A stretch of DNA of 64,000 nt from Roseicyclus persicicus (GCF_012395815.1 NZ_JAAZQQ010000001.1:620001-684000), one strand, 5' to 3'; positions 30,741 through 40,060 are shown, numbered from the stretch's first letter. The notes: a model not told the origin generated them from the sequence alone. Program-made: numbers and translations.

Positions 30741-33632
30741 ATGCCCAAAGACAGTGCCGATCTGGCGAGAACCCTCGCGCGCAGCGTCGAGGGCGACGTG
30801 CTGGCCGACCCGTTCTCGCGCGGGCGCTATGCGACCGATGCCTCCTTCTACCAGATGATGCCGCGGGCCGTGCTCGTGCCGCGCCACGCGGACGACATCG
30901 CGGCCGCCATCGCGGTGGCGCGCGATGCGGGCGTGCCGATCCTGCCGCGTGGGGCGGGCACCTCGCAGTGCGGGCAGACGGTGAACGACGCGCTGGTCAT
31001 CGACACCACGGTGCATGTCAACGCGCTGCTGGAGCTCGATGTCGCGGGGCGGCGCTGCGTGGTGCAGCCGGGGATCGTGCTGGACGACCTGAACCGGGCG
31101 CTCAGGCCGCACGGGCTGTGGTTCCCGGTCGATGTCTCGACGGCGTCGCGGGCGACCATCGGCGGCATGGCCGGCAACAATTCCTGCGGGGGCCGGTCGC
31201 TGCGCTACGGGATCATGCGCGACAACGTGCTGTCGATCGACGCGATCCTGGCCGACGGCACGCGGCGGCGGTTCGGGCCGGTGGAGGGCGCAGACGATCC
31301 TCTGGCCCGCGATCTCATCGCGCTGGGTGTCCGCGAGGCGGCCGAGATCGACGCGCGGTTCCCCAAGCTGATGCGGCGCGTGGGCGGCTACAACATCGAC
31401 GCGCTGGTGCCGGGCGCGGGCAGGCCGAACCTGGCGCATCTGCTGGTCGGCTCCGAGGGGACGCTGGCCTTTTCCACCGCGATCGAATTGAAGCTGTCGC
31501 CCCTGCCGGGCGTGGTCGGACTGGGCGTCTGCCATTTCCCGACCTTCCACCAGGCGATGGAGGCGGCGCAGCACCTGGTCACGCTGGGCCCGCAGGCGGT
31601 GGAACTGGTCGATGCCACCATGATCGCGCTGGCCCGCGACATCCCGCTCTTCCGCGCCACCGTGGCCGAGGTGGTGACCGGCGAGCCCGACGCCCTCCTG
31701 CTGGTCGAATTCGCCGAGGGCAGCGCCGAGGCGAACGCGCGCAAGCTGCGCGAGCTCGACCAGATGATGGGCGACCTCGGCTTTGCCTGGTCGGGCGAGG
31801 GGCGGCGCCGGGGCGGGGTGACGGCCTTCACCGACAAGGGCCTGCAGGACCGGATCGCCCATCTGCGCAGCGCGGGCCTCAACATCATGATGTCGATGAA
31901 GGAGGCCGGAAAGCCCGTGTCCTTCGTCGAGGATTGCGCCGTCGCGCTGCCGGATCTCGCCGACTACACCGCCGGGCTGACCGAGATCTTCGCCCGCCAC
32001 GGCACGCGGGGCACCTGGTATGCCCACGCCTCGGTCGGCTGCCTGCACGTGCGGCCGATCCTGAACCTCAAGCTAGAAAAGGACGTGGCCGCGATGCGGG
32101 CCATCGCCGAGGAATGCTTCGACCTCGTCGCGCGCTACAAGGGCTCCCATTCGGGCGAACACGGCGACGGCATCGTGCGGTCCGAGTTCCACGACCGCAT
32201 GTTCGGGCCGCGCATGGTCGCGGCCTTCGGCGAGGTCAAGCAGCGCTTCGACCCCGCGGGCCTGTTCAACCCCGGCAAGATCGTCGACGCGCCCCGCATG
32301 GACGACCGGAGCCTGTTCCGCTACCCGCCGGCCTACGCGGCCTCCACCCTGCGGCCGGCGCTGGACTGGTCCGCCTGGCCGGGCGGGGCCGGGGGTTTCC
32401 AGGGCGCGGTCGAGATGTGCAACAACAACGGCGCCTGCCGCGCGCTGAAGGGGGGTGTCATGTGCCCCTCGTTCCGGGTGACGCGGGCCGAGCGCGACCT
32501 GACGCGCGGGCGGGCCAACGCGCTGCGGCTGGCGCTGTCGGGGCAGCTGGGGCCGGACGCGCTGACCTCCGACGCGATGGCCGAAAGTCTGAAGCTCTGC
32601 GTGTCCTGCAAGGGCTGCAAGCGCGACTGCCCCACCGGCGTCGACATGGCGCGCATGAAGATCGAGGTGCAGGCCGCCCGCGTCGCGGCGCGGGGCCTGA
32701 CGCTGCACGACCGGCTGGTCGGCTACCTGCCGCGCTATGCCCCGGCCCTGTCGCGGGCGCCTTGGCTCGTGGGCCTGCGCAACGCCGTGCCCGGCCTCGC
32801 GCGGCTGGCCGAGGGGGCCACGGGTTTCACCGCAACCCGGCCCCTGCCGGGCTGGAGCCGCCGCCCGTTCCGCGACGCCGAGGCCGATGCGGCGGAGCCG
32901 GGGGCGATCCTGCTGGCCGACTGCTTCAACCGCTACATGGAGCCCGAGACTCTCCGGGCGGCGGGCCGCGTGCTGGCCGCCGCCGGTCTGCCGGCCCGGA
33001 CCGCGCGGGCCCCGGACGGCGGTCGGCCGCTCTGCTGCGGGCGGACCTTCCTGTCGGTCGGGCTGGTCGAGGAGGCGCGGGCCGAGGCCTCGCGGCTGAT
33101 CGCGGCGCTGCTGCCGCTGGCGCGGGGGGGCGTGCCGATCGTCGGGCTGGAACCCAGCTGCCTCCTGACCCTGCGCGACGAGATCCCCGCGCTCCTGCCC
33201 GGCCCCGAGGCCGAGACGCTCGCCCGGCAGGCGGTGCTGCTGGAGGAGCTGATCGCCGCAAGGGCCGATGCGGGCGAGCTTTCGCTGGCGCTCCGGTCAC
33301 CGGCGCCGCGCGTTATGCTGCACGGGCATTGCCACCAGAAGGCGATGGGCGTGATGCCGGCGATCCAGCGCAGCCTCGCGCTCCTGCCCGACACCGAGGT
33401 GGAGGTCGTCGAGAGCAGCTGTTGCGGCATGGCGGGCGCCTTCGGCTACGGGGTCGAGACGCACGAGATCTCGCGCAAGATGGCCGAGCTCGACCTGATC
33501 CCGGCGGTGCGGGCGGCGGGGGACGACACGCTGATCGTGGCCGACGGCACGTCGTGCCGGCACCAGATTGCGGATCTTGCCGGCCGCAGCGCGCTGCATG
33601 TCGCGCAGGTGCTGGACCGGGCGCTGGCCTAG
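30741..33632 (+). CDS. FAD-linked oxidase with Fe-S domain (YdiJ/D-2-hydroxyglutarate or D-lactate dehydrogenase type)
   Basis: A 963-aa fusion oxidising a D-2-hydroxy acid and passing electrons to Fe-S clusters. An FAD_binding_4 (PCMH) domain spans about 45-250 (PRGAGTSQCGQTVNDALVID; GGMAGNNSCGGRSLRYG) and the FAD-oxidase C domain about 260-525 (GEHGDGIVRSEF with catalytic His). Fe-S ligands: CNNNGACR..MCPSF near 565 and CVSCKGCKRDCPTG near 620. A C-terminal CCG-type domain has CCGRTFLSVGL and ESSCCGMAGAFGY. E. coli YdiJ has the same order. The start follows GGAGCGGG. Convergent with the next gene, overlapping by 4 bp. Confidence 0.9.
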   Translation: MPKDSADLARTLARSVEGDVLADPFSRGRYATDASFYQMMPRAVLVPRHADDIAAAIAVARDAGVPILPRGAGTSQCGQTVNDALVIDTTVHVNALLELDVAGRRCVVQPGIVLDDLNRALRPHGLWFPVDVSTASRATIGGMAGNNSCGGRSLRYGIMRDNVLSIDAILADGTRRRFGPVEGADDPLARDLIALGVREAAEIDARFPKLMRRVGGYNIDALVPGAGRPNLAHLLVGSEGTLAFSTAIELKLSPLPGVVGLGVCHFPTFHQAMEAAQHLVTLGPQAVELVDATMIALARDIPLFRATVAEVVTGEPDALLLVEFAEGSAEANARKLRELDQMMGDLGFAWSGEGRRRGGVTAFTDKGLQDRIAHLRSAGLNIMMSMKEAGKPVSFVEDCAVALPDLADYTAGLTEIFARHGTRGTWYAHASVGCLHVRPILNLKLEKDVAAMRAIAEECFDLVARYKGSHSGEHGDGIVRSEFHDRMFGPRMVAAFGEVKQRFDPAGLFNPGKIVDAPRMDDRSLFRYPPAYAASTLRPALDWSAWPGGAGGFQGAVEMCNNNGACRALKGGVMCPSFRVTRAERDLTRGRANALRLALSGQLGPDALTSDAMAESLKLCVSCKGCKRDCPTGVDMARMKIEVQAARVAARGLTLHDRLVGYLPRYAPALSRAPWLVGLRNAVPGLARLAEGATGFTATRPLPGWSRRPFRDAEADAAEPGAILLADCFNRYMEPETLRAAGRVLAAAGLPARTARAPDGGRPLCCGRTFLSVGLVEEARAEASRLIAALLPLARGGVPIVGLEPSCLLTLRDEIPALLPGPEAETLARQAVLLEELIAARADAGELSLALRSPAPRVMLHGHCHQKAMGVMPAIQRSLALLPDTEVEVVESSCCGMAGAFGYGVETHEISRKMAELDLIPAVRAAGDDTLIVADGTSCRHQIADLAGRSALHVAQVLDRALA

Positions 33633-34696
33633 CCCTCGCCCGGAAAGGGCGCCGCGATCCGGCAGTCGGCGGCCAGCGCGTTCAGGTCGCGGCGCAGCGC
33701 CGGCGTCAGGGCCAGCCCGTCGCGGCGGCGGGCGGCGGCCTTGGCGGTCTTGCCGTCGCCGGGCAGGCGCACCGGGTCGTGGCCGGGCAGGGGGGGCGAG
33801 GCGCGGAATTCGGCGAAGACGCGCGCCGCCGCCTCGGCAAAGCCGTCGCCCAGCCCGAAGGCCGCGGGGTCGAGGGCCGCGACGAACTGGCCGGTGTTGG
33901 TCTCGGAGGTCGTGTCGGTGGTGAAATCCACCACGTCCGACCCGAAGGCCGCCCCGTTCAGCAGCCCCGCCAGCAGCCCGATGGCGACCGACAGGCCGTA
34001 GCCCTTGGCGCCGCCGATGGGCAGCAGGAACCCCTCGCCCCGGCGCGCGGGGTCGGTCAGGGGCTGGCCGTCGCGGCCGACCATCCAGCCCTCGGGCATC
34101 GGCAGGCCCTGCTGGGCGAGGGTCTTGATCTTGCCCATCGCGGCGACCGTGGTGGCCATGTCGAACACGAAGGGATCCGGCCCGGCCGTGGGCGCCGCGA
34201 TGGCGACGGGGTTGGTGCCGAGCAACAGGTCGGTGCCGCCCCAGGGCGGCAGGTGGTTGGCGCTCCCGACGGCGGCGGCGAGGCCCAGAAGCCCCGCCTC
34301 GGCCTGCGGGCGGACGTAGAGCGCCAGCGGGCCAGCGTGGTTGCCGCGCCGGACGCCGACCCAGCCGATGCCCGCGTCGCGCGCCTTGGCGATGGCCAGG
34401 TCGCGCGCCGCGGCCATGGCGAGGTGCCCCAGCCCGTTGTCGCCGTCGATCAGCGCGGTGGCGACCGTCTCCTTCACGACGCTGACGCGCGCCGCGGGGT
34501 TGCAGCCGCCGCCGGCCAGCCGCGCGAGATACTGGCGCAGGCGAAACACGCCGTGGGTGCCGTAGCCGTAGATGTCGGCCTCGACCATCAGGCCTGCGAC
34601 GGTGTCGGCGTCGGGGCCGGGCACGCCGCGGCTGGCCAGCGCCTGCGCGACGAAGCCGCGCAGGCGCTCGGCTGGGATCGGGCCGGCCTCAGCCAT
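33629..34696 (-). CDS. Ldh family malate/L-lactate/ureidoglycolate dehydrogenase
   Basis: An NAD(P)-dependent 2-hydroxyacid dehydrogenase of the type II malate/lactate family, 355 aa, unrelated to classical Rossmann LDH. Landmarks: EADIYGYGTHGVFRLRQYL with the catalytic-region His, VGVRRGNHAGPLALY, LLGTNPVAIAAPTAGPDPF (cofactor site) and GAKGYGLSVAIGLLAGLLNG. It starts inside the last bases of the upstream permease gene (8-bp overlap), so it belongs to the leftward transporter operon and probably acts on the imported compound or its product. Confidence 0.9.
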   Translation of the reverse strand: MAEAGPIPAERLRGFVAQALASRGVPGPDADTVAGLMVEADIYGYGTHGVFRLRQYLARLAGGGCNPAARVSVVKETVATALIDGDNGLGHLAMAAARDLAIAKARDAGIGWVGVRRGNHAGPLALYVRPQAEAGLLGLAAAVGSANHLPPWGGTDLLLGTNPVAIAAPTAGPDPFVFDMATTVAAMGKIKTLAQQGLPMPEGWMVGRDGQPLTDPARRGEGFLLPIGGAKGYGLSVAIGLLAGLLNGAAFGSDVVDFTTDTTSETNTGQFVAALDPAAFGLGDGFAEAAARVFAEFRASPPLPGHDPVRLPGDGKTAKAAARRRDGLALTPALRRDLNALAADCRIAAPFPGEG

Positions 34697-35549
34697 CGTA
34701 GGCGCCGACGCGTTCCTTGTGCCAGAACACGACCTTGCGCTGGGTCCAGGTCACCAGCGCGTAGAGCGCCAGACCGACCAGGCTGAGATAGAGGATCAGC
34801 GAGAACACCCGGGGGGTGTTCAGCTGCGAGGCCGCGACGCGGATCAGCTCGCCGAAGCCGCGCCCGCCGCCGAGGAACTCGCCGGTGATTGCGCCGGCCA
34901 TGACGCCGACGGCGCCGATCTTGAGCCCGGTGAAGATCTGCGGCAGCCCCGTGGGCAGCTTCATCTTGATCAGCGTCTGCCAGCGGCTCGCGCCCATGGT
35001 CTTGAACAGCATCCGGGCGTTCTCGTCGGCCGAATGCAGGCCCGCGGCGGTGCCCACCACGATCGGGAAGGTGGCGATGAAGGCTGCAAGCGCGACCTTG
35101 GATTCGATCCCGAAGCCCAGCCAGGCCACGAACAGCGGCGCGAAGGCGACCTTGGGCATGGTGTCGATGGCCACGAGATAGGGCATTACCGCCTTTTCGC
35201 CGAAGGCCGTCTCGCCCACCAGCACGCCCAGCGAGAAGCCGATCGCGATGGCCAGCGCGAAGCCGTAGATCACCTCCTTGATGGTGATCCAGAGCGCGCC
35301 CAGCATGTAGCCCCCGGTCAGGAGGTTCTGGCCGACGAAGATCATGTCCTCGAGCGTTTCCCACGGCGTCGGCAGGATGATGGGCGAGACGATGCCGAGG
35401 CTCGTCACCAGCTGCCAGACGCCTATGAACACCACGAAGACGAAGGTCATCGCGGCCCAGCGCGGGACGGAGTCGATGAAGGCGACTTCCTGGACCCAGA
35501 CGGTGTCCTGCCCGTCGTCCACGGCACGGTCGGTCTGAACGTCGCTCAC
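34689..35549 (-). CDS. ABC transporter permease (NitT/TauT family)
   Basis: An inner-membrane permease of 286 aa. Six or so transmembrane helices, beginning WAAMTFVFVVFIGVWQLVTS; the EAA-type loop includes FKTMGASRWQTLIKMKLPTG. The pattern is that of SsuC/TauC/ThiX importers for sulfonates, nitrate or pyrimidine precursors. It overlaps the ATPase stop by 4 bp and the dehydrogenase start by 8 bp. Confidence 0.92.
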   Translation of the reverse strand: MSDVQTDRAVDDGQDTVWVQEVAFIDSVPRWAAMTFVFVVFIGVWQLVTSLGIVSPIILPTPWETLEDMIFVGQNLLTGGYMLGALWITIKEVIYGFALAIAIGFSLGVLVGETAFGEKAVMPYLVAIDTMPKVAFAPLFVAWLGFGIESKVALAAFIATFPIVVGTAAGLHSADENARMLFKTMGASRWQTLIKMKLPTGLPQIFTGLKIGAVGVMAGAITGEFLGGGRGFGELIRVAASQLNTPRVFSLILYLSLVGLALYALVTWTQRKVVFWHKERVGAYDG

Positions 35550-36355
35550 ATGTCTTCTCCCTTGTCGAGCATGCCGCGGATGTAGTCGACGATCTCGCCG
35601 AATTCGTGGGTCGTCATCATGTGCAGGGTGCGCGGGCGCGGCAGGTCGACCTTGACCACCTCCGCGATGCGGCCCGGACGGGGCTTCATGACCACGATCT
35701 CGTCCGACAGGATCACCGCCTCCTGGATCGAGTGCGTCACGAGGAAGGCGGTGGCCTCCTGCTCGCGGCAGATCCGCTGCAGTTCCATGTTCATCATGTC
35801 GCGCGACAGCTCGTCGAGCGCGCTGAAGGGCTCGTCCAGCAGCAGCACGGCGGGTTCGGTGATCAGCATCCGGCAGATCGAGGTGCGCTGCGCCATGCCG
35901 CCCGACAGCTCGTTGGGAAAGACGTTCTCGAACCCCTTCAGGCCGACGAGCTCCATCAGCTCATGCGCCTTGTCCAGCGCCTTCTTGGCGGCCGCCTTGC
36001 CGTCCCGGATCTCGATGGGCAGCACGATGTTCTCGGCCGCCGTCTTCCACGGGAACAGGGTGGCCTGCTGGAACATCATGCCGATGTCGCGGCGCGGGCC
36101 GGTCACCGGCTTGCCCTGCAGGACGACGCGCCCCTTCGTGGGCGGGATCAGCCCCGCCATGATCTTCAGCAGGGTGGACTTGCCGCACCCGCTCGACCCG
36201 ATGACCGAGGTGAAGCTGCCCTTGCGCAGCGTCAGGTTGACGTCCTGCAGCGCCACCACGAGGTTGCGCGCGTAGGTCTTGCTGACGTTGCTCAGCTCGT
36301 AGACCGGCGCGCCAATTGGCGCGCCGGCATAGTCGTGAACAAGGGCCGCGGTCAT
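35546..36355 (-). CDS. ABC transporter ATP-binding protein (NitT/TauT family)
   Basis: The ATPase partner, 269 aa. Start at 36355 is chosen from the 4-bp overlap with the binding-protein stop. Walker A is VIGSSGCGKSTLLKIMAGLI, signature LSGGMAQRTSICRML, Walker B VLLLDEPFSALDELSR, switch FLVTHSIQEAVILSDE. Near the N-terminus, codons for GAPIGAP contain a perfect 24-bp palindrome (36304-36327). Confidence 0.92.
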   Translation of the reverse strand: MTAALVHDYAGAPIGAPVYELSNVSKTYARNLVVALQDVNLTLRKGSFTSVIGSSGCGKSTLLKIMAGLIPPTKGRVVLQGKPVTGPRRDIGMMFQQATLFPWKTAAENIVLPIEIRDGKAAAKKALDKAHELMELVGLKGFENVFPNELSGGMAQRTSICRMLITEPAVLLLDEPFSALDELSRDMMNMELQRICREQEATAFLVTHSIQEAVILSDEIVVMKPRPGRIAEVVKVDLPRPRTLHMMTTHEFGEIVDYIRGMLDKGEDM

Positions 36356-37380
36356 CCGTTGATCGCCGCGTTGGCCGCGATGACGAAATCGTTCGTCCAG
36401 GCGGCGCTCAGGTCGTCGAGCGGGCCGGGGATCTCGCCGCCGGCGACGAGCGAGGCCTGCCACTCTTCCCAGACTTCCGCCGGGTAGAGGCCGAGCGGCC
36501 CGCCTTCCTCGACCGGCAGGGTCTTGGAGCGCACCGCGTCGAACAGCGCTGACTGGAACTCCCGGTCCTCGCCTTCCTGCGGGTTGCCGGCCGCGAGATG
36601 GGCCAGCGCCGCCTCGCGGTTGGCATCGTCGAGCGCGAAGGCGTGGCCGCGCATGTGCGCCCGCACCCAGGCCTCGACCAGGCCGCGGTCGTTGCGGATG
36701 ATGTCGCCCATGGTTGCGATGCCGTTCCCGAAGAAGCGCGCGAACTCGGGCGGGGTGATGTCGCGCACCGCCATGCCGCGCTGGTTCAGGATCGCCGCGT
36801 CGGCGGTCGAGGCGGAATAGGCGCTGATCTCGCCGTTCAGGAAGGCCGCCGTCGCCGGGCCGCCGTCACCCACCGTCAGGAAGGTGTAGTCGGTGCCCTC
36901 GACCATGCCCGACCCGTTCAGCACGTTCCGCGCAAAGCCGACCTCGGCGCCGTCCGCCGTGCCGGTGCCGATCACCGTGCCGCGCAGCCCCTCGACGCCC
37001 TGGATGTCCGACCCGTCCTGCACGACGATGCCGAAGTTCGACCGCGCCGCCACGTTGTAGATGGCGACCGCGTCCACCCCGCGCGAGCGCGCGGCGAGCA
37101 CAGGGCCGGGACCGGGCCGGCCGAACTGCGCCTGGCCGGCCGACAGGGCCTGCAGCACCGCGCCCGAGCCGTTGATCGCCTCGACGCGCACGTTCAGGCC
37201 CTCGTCCGCGAAGTAGCCTTCGCCGATCGCGATGAAGACCGGGAACGAGTTGATCGCCGAGGGGCTGGGCTGCACGAAGGTGACGTCGCGCATCCCCTGG
37301 GCCCATCCGCGGCGGCCGAGCAGCCCGAGCGCCGGCACCGATGCCAGCGCCGAGGCGGTGAAGCTTCTTCTGGTAATCAT
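36352..37380 (-). CDS. ABC transporter substrate-binding protein (NMT1/THI5-like)
   Basis: A periplasmic binding protein of 342 aa with a Tat-like signal (MITRRSFTASALASVPALGL, cleavage near GWAQG). The mature part has the NMT1/THI5/SsuA fold: PVFIAIGEGYFADEGLNVRV at the start, then SAGQAQFGRPGPGPVLAARS and LRGTVIGTGTADGAEVGFAR. It is the first gene of the leftward importer operon that includes the Ldh-family enzyme. Ligand unknown; sulfonates, pyrimidines and aromatic acids are all known for the family. Confidence 0.9.
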   Translation of the reverse strand: MITRRSFTASALASVPALGLLGRRGWAQGMRDVTFVQPSPSAINSFPVFIAIGEGYFADEGLNVRVEAINGSGAVLQALSAGQAQFGRPGPGPVLAARSRGVDAVAIYNVAARSNFGIVVQDGSDIQGVEGLRGTVIGTGTADGAEVGFARNVLNGSGMVEGTDYTFLTVGDGGPATAAFLNGEISAYSASTADAAILNQRGMAVRDITPPEFARFFGNGIATMGDIIRNDRGLVEAWVRAHMRGHAFALDDANREAALAHLAAGNPQEGEDREFQSALFDAVRSKTLPVEEGGPLGLYPAEVWEEWQASLVAGGEIPGPLDDLSAAWTNDFVIAANAAING

Positions 37381-37443
37381 CTCTGGTCTCTCCTCCCTTG
37401 TTGTGCAGCCCTTCGGTCGCGCGGTGGCGCGGCGCGGGGGCCC

Positions 37444-38370
37444 TCAGACGGCGCGCACGGGGTTCCTGAGCGTGCCGATGCCGGAAATCTCGCAGACGAC
37501 GACGTCGCCATCCTTGAGGAAACGGGGCGGGTCCATGGCGTAGCCGACGCCCGAGGGCGTCCCGGTCGCGAGGATGTCGCCCGGCTCGAGCGTGAGCCCC
37601 TCGGAGAGCGAGGCGATGAGGGTCGGGATGTCGAAGATCATGTCGCCCGTGTTGCCGTTCTGGCGCCGCTCGCCGTTCACGGTCAGCCCTATGGACAGGG
37701 CGTGGGGGTCGCCGATCTCGTCGGCGGTCACGATCCACGGGCCGAGCGGGCAGGACCCGTCGAGCCCCTTGCCCTTGAAGTACTGGCCGCCGTGGCGGCG
37801 CTGGATGTCGCGGGCGGTGATGTCGTTCAGGATCGTGTAGCCGAACACATGGTCGTAGGCCGCGGACTTGGGGATGTTGCGGCCGCCCTTGCCGATGACC
37901 AGCGCCAGCTCGACCTCGTAGTCGATCGCGGTGGAAACGGCCGGGAACACCAGCACGTCGCCCTCGGGCGGCACCAGCGCGGTCGGCGGCTTGGTGAAGA
38001 ACACCGGGTGCTCGGTCACGCCCACGTTCTGCTTCTGCGCGCGGTCGCCCTCGGCGATGTGCTCGGCGTAGTTGCGGCCGACGCAGAAGATGTTCTTGCG
38101 CGGGGCCGGGATCGGCGCCATCAGCGGCGCGCCCCCGGGCGCCATCGCGCCCCCGTGCCGGCCGCCCTCGGCCTCGGCCACGAGGGCCGCAAGCGCCGCC
38201 TGCGCCCCGGGGCCCGCCTCGATCAGCGCCTGCAGCGAGCCGGTGCGCAGGGCCTCGCCGGCCGGCCCGGCCACGTCCCTAGCGGCCAGCGCCACGTCCA
38301 GCCGCGCGCCGGAGTTCAACACGGCGACGCAGCGCGCCCGCCCATCCACGGAAACCGTAGCCAGTCTCAC
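37444..38370 (-). CDS. Fumarylacetoacetate hydrolase family protein
   Basis: A metal-dependent hydrolase or decarboxylase of 308 aa. Active-site strings: NIFCVGRNYAEHIAEGD, FTKPPTALVPPEGD, AIDYEVELALVIGKGGRNI (metal ligands Glu/Glu/Asp), GYTILNDITARDIQ and GDILATGTPSGVGYAMDPP. Such enzymes cleave acylpyruvates or act in catechol and sugar-acid breakdown. It is divergent from the GntR gene and shares its palindromic operator region; the importer operon follows 63 bp downstream on the same strand. Confidence 0.9.
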   Translation of the reverse strand: MRLATVSVDGRARCVAVLNSGARLDVALAARDVAGPAGEALRTGSLQALIEAGPGAQAALAALVAEAEGGRHGGAMAPGGAPLMAPIPAPRKNIFCVGRNYAEHIAEGDRAQKQNVGVTEHPVFFTKPPTALVPPEGDVLVFPAVSTAIDYEVELALVIGKGGRNIPKSAAYDHVFGYTILNDITARDIQRRHGGQYFKGKGLDGSCPLGPWIVTADEIGDPHALSIGLTVNGERRQNGNTGDMIFDIPTLIASLSEGLTLEPGDILATGTPSGVGYAMDPPRFLKDGDVVVCEISGIGTLRNPVRAV

Positions 38371-38487
38371 CCGGCGCTCCTCCCTCTGTCAGACGTCCCC
38401 CGGCGCCCCGCAGCTCCCCCCGCGACTCGCCCCTCGTCTTTCGTCTTTCGCTCATTTTCCTGCCGGGATATCGTTTCGAGCAATCAA

Positions 38488-38503
38488 CCAATCAGCGGAT
38501 TGG
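38488..38503. promoter_or_regulatory. Palindromic operator upstream of GntR gene
   Basis: CCAATC-AGCG-GATTGG is a perfect inverted repeat 7 bp before the GTG start of the regulator and between it and the divergent hydrolase. The same half-sites, CCAAT...ATTGG, recur at 39206-39223, so this is a good candidate for the regulator's own binding site. Confidence 0.6.
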
Positions 38504-38510
38504 GCGGACC

Positions 38511-39191
38511 GTGACGGCATCGAACGACCTTTCACACCGGCTGCGCGACCTGATCGACAACGCGGGCTATCGCCACAACGACCGGGTCCCGCCCGAGCGC
38601 GAGCTGTGCGAAGCGCTGGGCACCACGCGCAACAAGCTGCGCCGCGCGCTGGCCGAGCTGGAGGCGCAGGGCCTGATCTGGCGGCACGTGGGCCGGGGCA
38701 CCTTCGTCGGCTCGCGGCCGGTGCTGAACCTCGAGGATGTCACCTTCCTGCGCGACCAGATCAAGCCGCACCAGGTCGTGACGGTGCGGTTCACGATCGA
38801 GCCGGAACTGTGCCGCCTGGCCGCGCGCCACGCCTCCAAGTCCGACCTCGAACAGATGCGGCTCTGCGCGGCGCGCTGCCGCGAGGGCGAGGACTGGCGC
38901 ACCTACGAGGCGTGGGACAACAACCTGCACCACGCCATCGCGCGCGCCACCCACAACCAGCTTTTCCTCTATTTCTTCGAGACGCTGAACTCGGTGCGGC
39001 GGGCCATCGTCTGGGGGCAGCCGCGCGCGACGCGCAAGCCGGGCGAGAACTACTCCAGCTTCCTCGAACACGATGCCATCGTGTCGGCCATCGCCGCGGG
39101 CGACGGGGACGAGGCCGCGCGGATGATGGTGACGCACCTCAAGTCGGTCTATTCCCGGGTGCTGCCCTCCAGTATCCCCGCCGACGCGTGA
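38511..39191 (+). CDS. GntR family regulator (FadR subfamily)
   Basis: A 226-aa transcription factor with a GTG start. The winged HTH is YRHNDRVPPERELCEALGTT followed by RNKLRRALAELEAQGLIWRH and VGRGTFVGSR. The C-terminal FCD domain is all-helical with metal/ligand histidines in WDNNLHHAIARATHN and FLEHDAIVSAIAAGD. FadR-type regulators respond to organic acids. Two matching palindromes flank the gene, upstream and just downstream of it, which implies control of itself, the divergent hydrolase and the following hydrolase. Confidence 0.92.
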   Translation: MTASNDLSHRLRDLIDNAGYRHNDRVPPERELCEALGTTRNKLRRALAELEAQGLIWRHVGRGTFVGSRPVLNLEDVTFLRDQIKPHQVVTVRFTIEPELCRLAARHASKSDLEQMRLCAARCREGEDWRTYEAWDNNLHHAIARATHNQLFLYFFETLNSVRRAIVWGQPRATRKPGENYSSFLEHDAIVSAIAAGDGDEAARMMVTHLKSVYSRVLPSSIPADA

Positions 39192-39205
39192 TCCCGCGCG
39201 CCTGC

Positions 39206-39223
39206 ACCAATTCCCGAATTGGT
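39206..39223. promoter_or_regulatory. Palindromic operator upstream of second FAH-family gene
   Basis: ACCAATT-CCCG-AATTGGT is a perfect 18-bp inverted repeat, sharing CCAAT...ATTGG and the same geometry with the palindrome at 38488-38503. It lies 150 bp before the hydrolase gene at 39377. Confidence 0.6.
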
Positions 39224-39376
39224 TCCTGCCGATCGCGCAGCAGGGTCTTGCAATCGGGCCGTGTCCGTCGTGATCAATCGGCACGGCCGTGACGCACGGG
39301 ACGGCGGGGCCGCGCCCCGACCCGCCCGCGCGTCGCCTTGCCGGGCTTGCAGCCAGGACCGCTCAGGAGGAAGAGA

Positions 39377-40060
39377 ATGCCCGATCACGTGATCCCCGCC
39401 CCCCAGGTGCCGACCATCCCGACAGCCGATGGCGGCGCGTTTCCCGTCCGGCGGGTCTATTGCATCGGCCGTAACTTCGCGGCCCATGCGGTCGAGATGG
39501 GGCATGATCCCGACCGGGAACCGCCGTTCTTCTTCCAGAAGAACCCCGACAACCTGGACGCCTCGGGCGAGTTTCCCTACCCGCCGCATTCCTCGGACGT
39601 GCACCACGAGGTGGAACTGCTGGTCGCGCTGAAGTCGGGCGGCACCAACATCCCGCTGGCCTCGGCGCTGGACCACGTCTGGGGCTACGGCGTGTGCCTG
39701 GACATGACCCGGCGCGACCTGCAGGGCGAGGCCAAGAAGATGGGCCGCCCCTGGGAGATCGGCAAGGCGTTCGAGCGCTCGGGCCCGGTCGGCCCGCTGC
39801 GGTCGGTCGCCGAGGTGGGGCATCCGTCCGAGGGCCGCATCGCGCTCCTCGTCAACGGCGAGACGCGGCAGGAGGGCGACCTGAACCAGATGATCTGGAA
39901 GGTGCCGGAGATGATCTCGTACCTGTCGGACTATTTCGAGCTGCAGGCCGGCGACGTGATCATGGCGGGCACCCCCGCCGGCGTGAACGCCGTGCAGCGC
40001 GGCGACGTGATGGACGCCACCATCGACGGCGTGGGCACGCTCAGCATCAAGGTCGTCTGA
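39377..40060 (+). CDS. Fumarylacetoacetate hydrolase family protein (fumarylpyruvate hydrolase-like)
   Basis: A 227-aa FAH-family enzyme, the short form close to fumarylpyruvate hydrolase. AGGAGG lies 7 bases before the ATG at 39377, which decides the start. Motifs: RVYCIGRNFAAHAVEMG, FFFQKNPDNLD, DVHHEVELLVALKSGG (metal site), YGVCLDMTRRDLQ, and GDVIMAGTPAGVNAVQRGD. It would hydrolyse an acylpyruvate formed in aromatic acid breakdown; likely regulated by the GntR protein. Confidence 0.9.
   Translation: MPDHVIPAPQVPTIPTADGGAFPVRRVYCIGRNFAAHAVEMGHDPDREPPFFFQKNPDNLDASGEFPYPPHSSDVHHEVELLVALKSGGTNIPLASALDHVWGYGVCLDMTRRDLQGEAKKMGRPWEIGKAFERSGPVGPLRSVAEVGHPSEGRIALLVNGETRQEGDLNQMIWKVPEMISYLSDYFELQAGDVIMAGTPAGVNAVQRGDVMDATIDGVGTLSIKVV

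Noticed and set aside
30665-34786. A 1373-codon open frame covering two genes
   Set aside because: It is a shadow frame with Arg/Gly/Ala-rich nonsense sequence over the FAD/Fe-S enzyme and the opposite-strand Ldh gene, both of which have clear family motifs.
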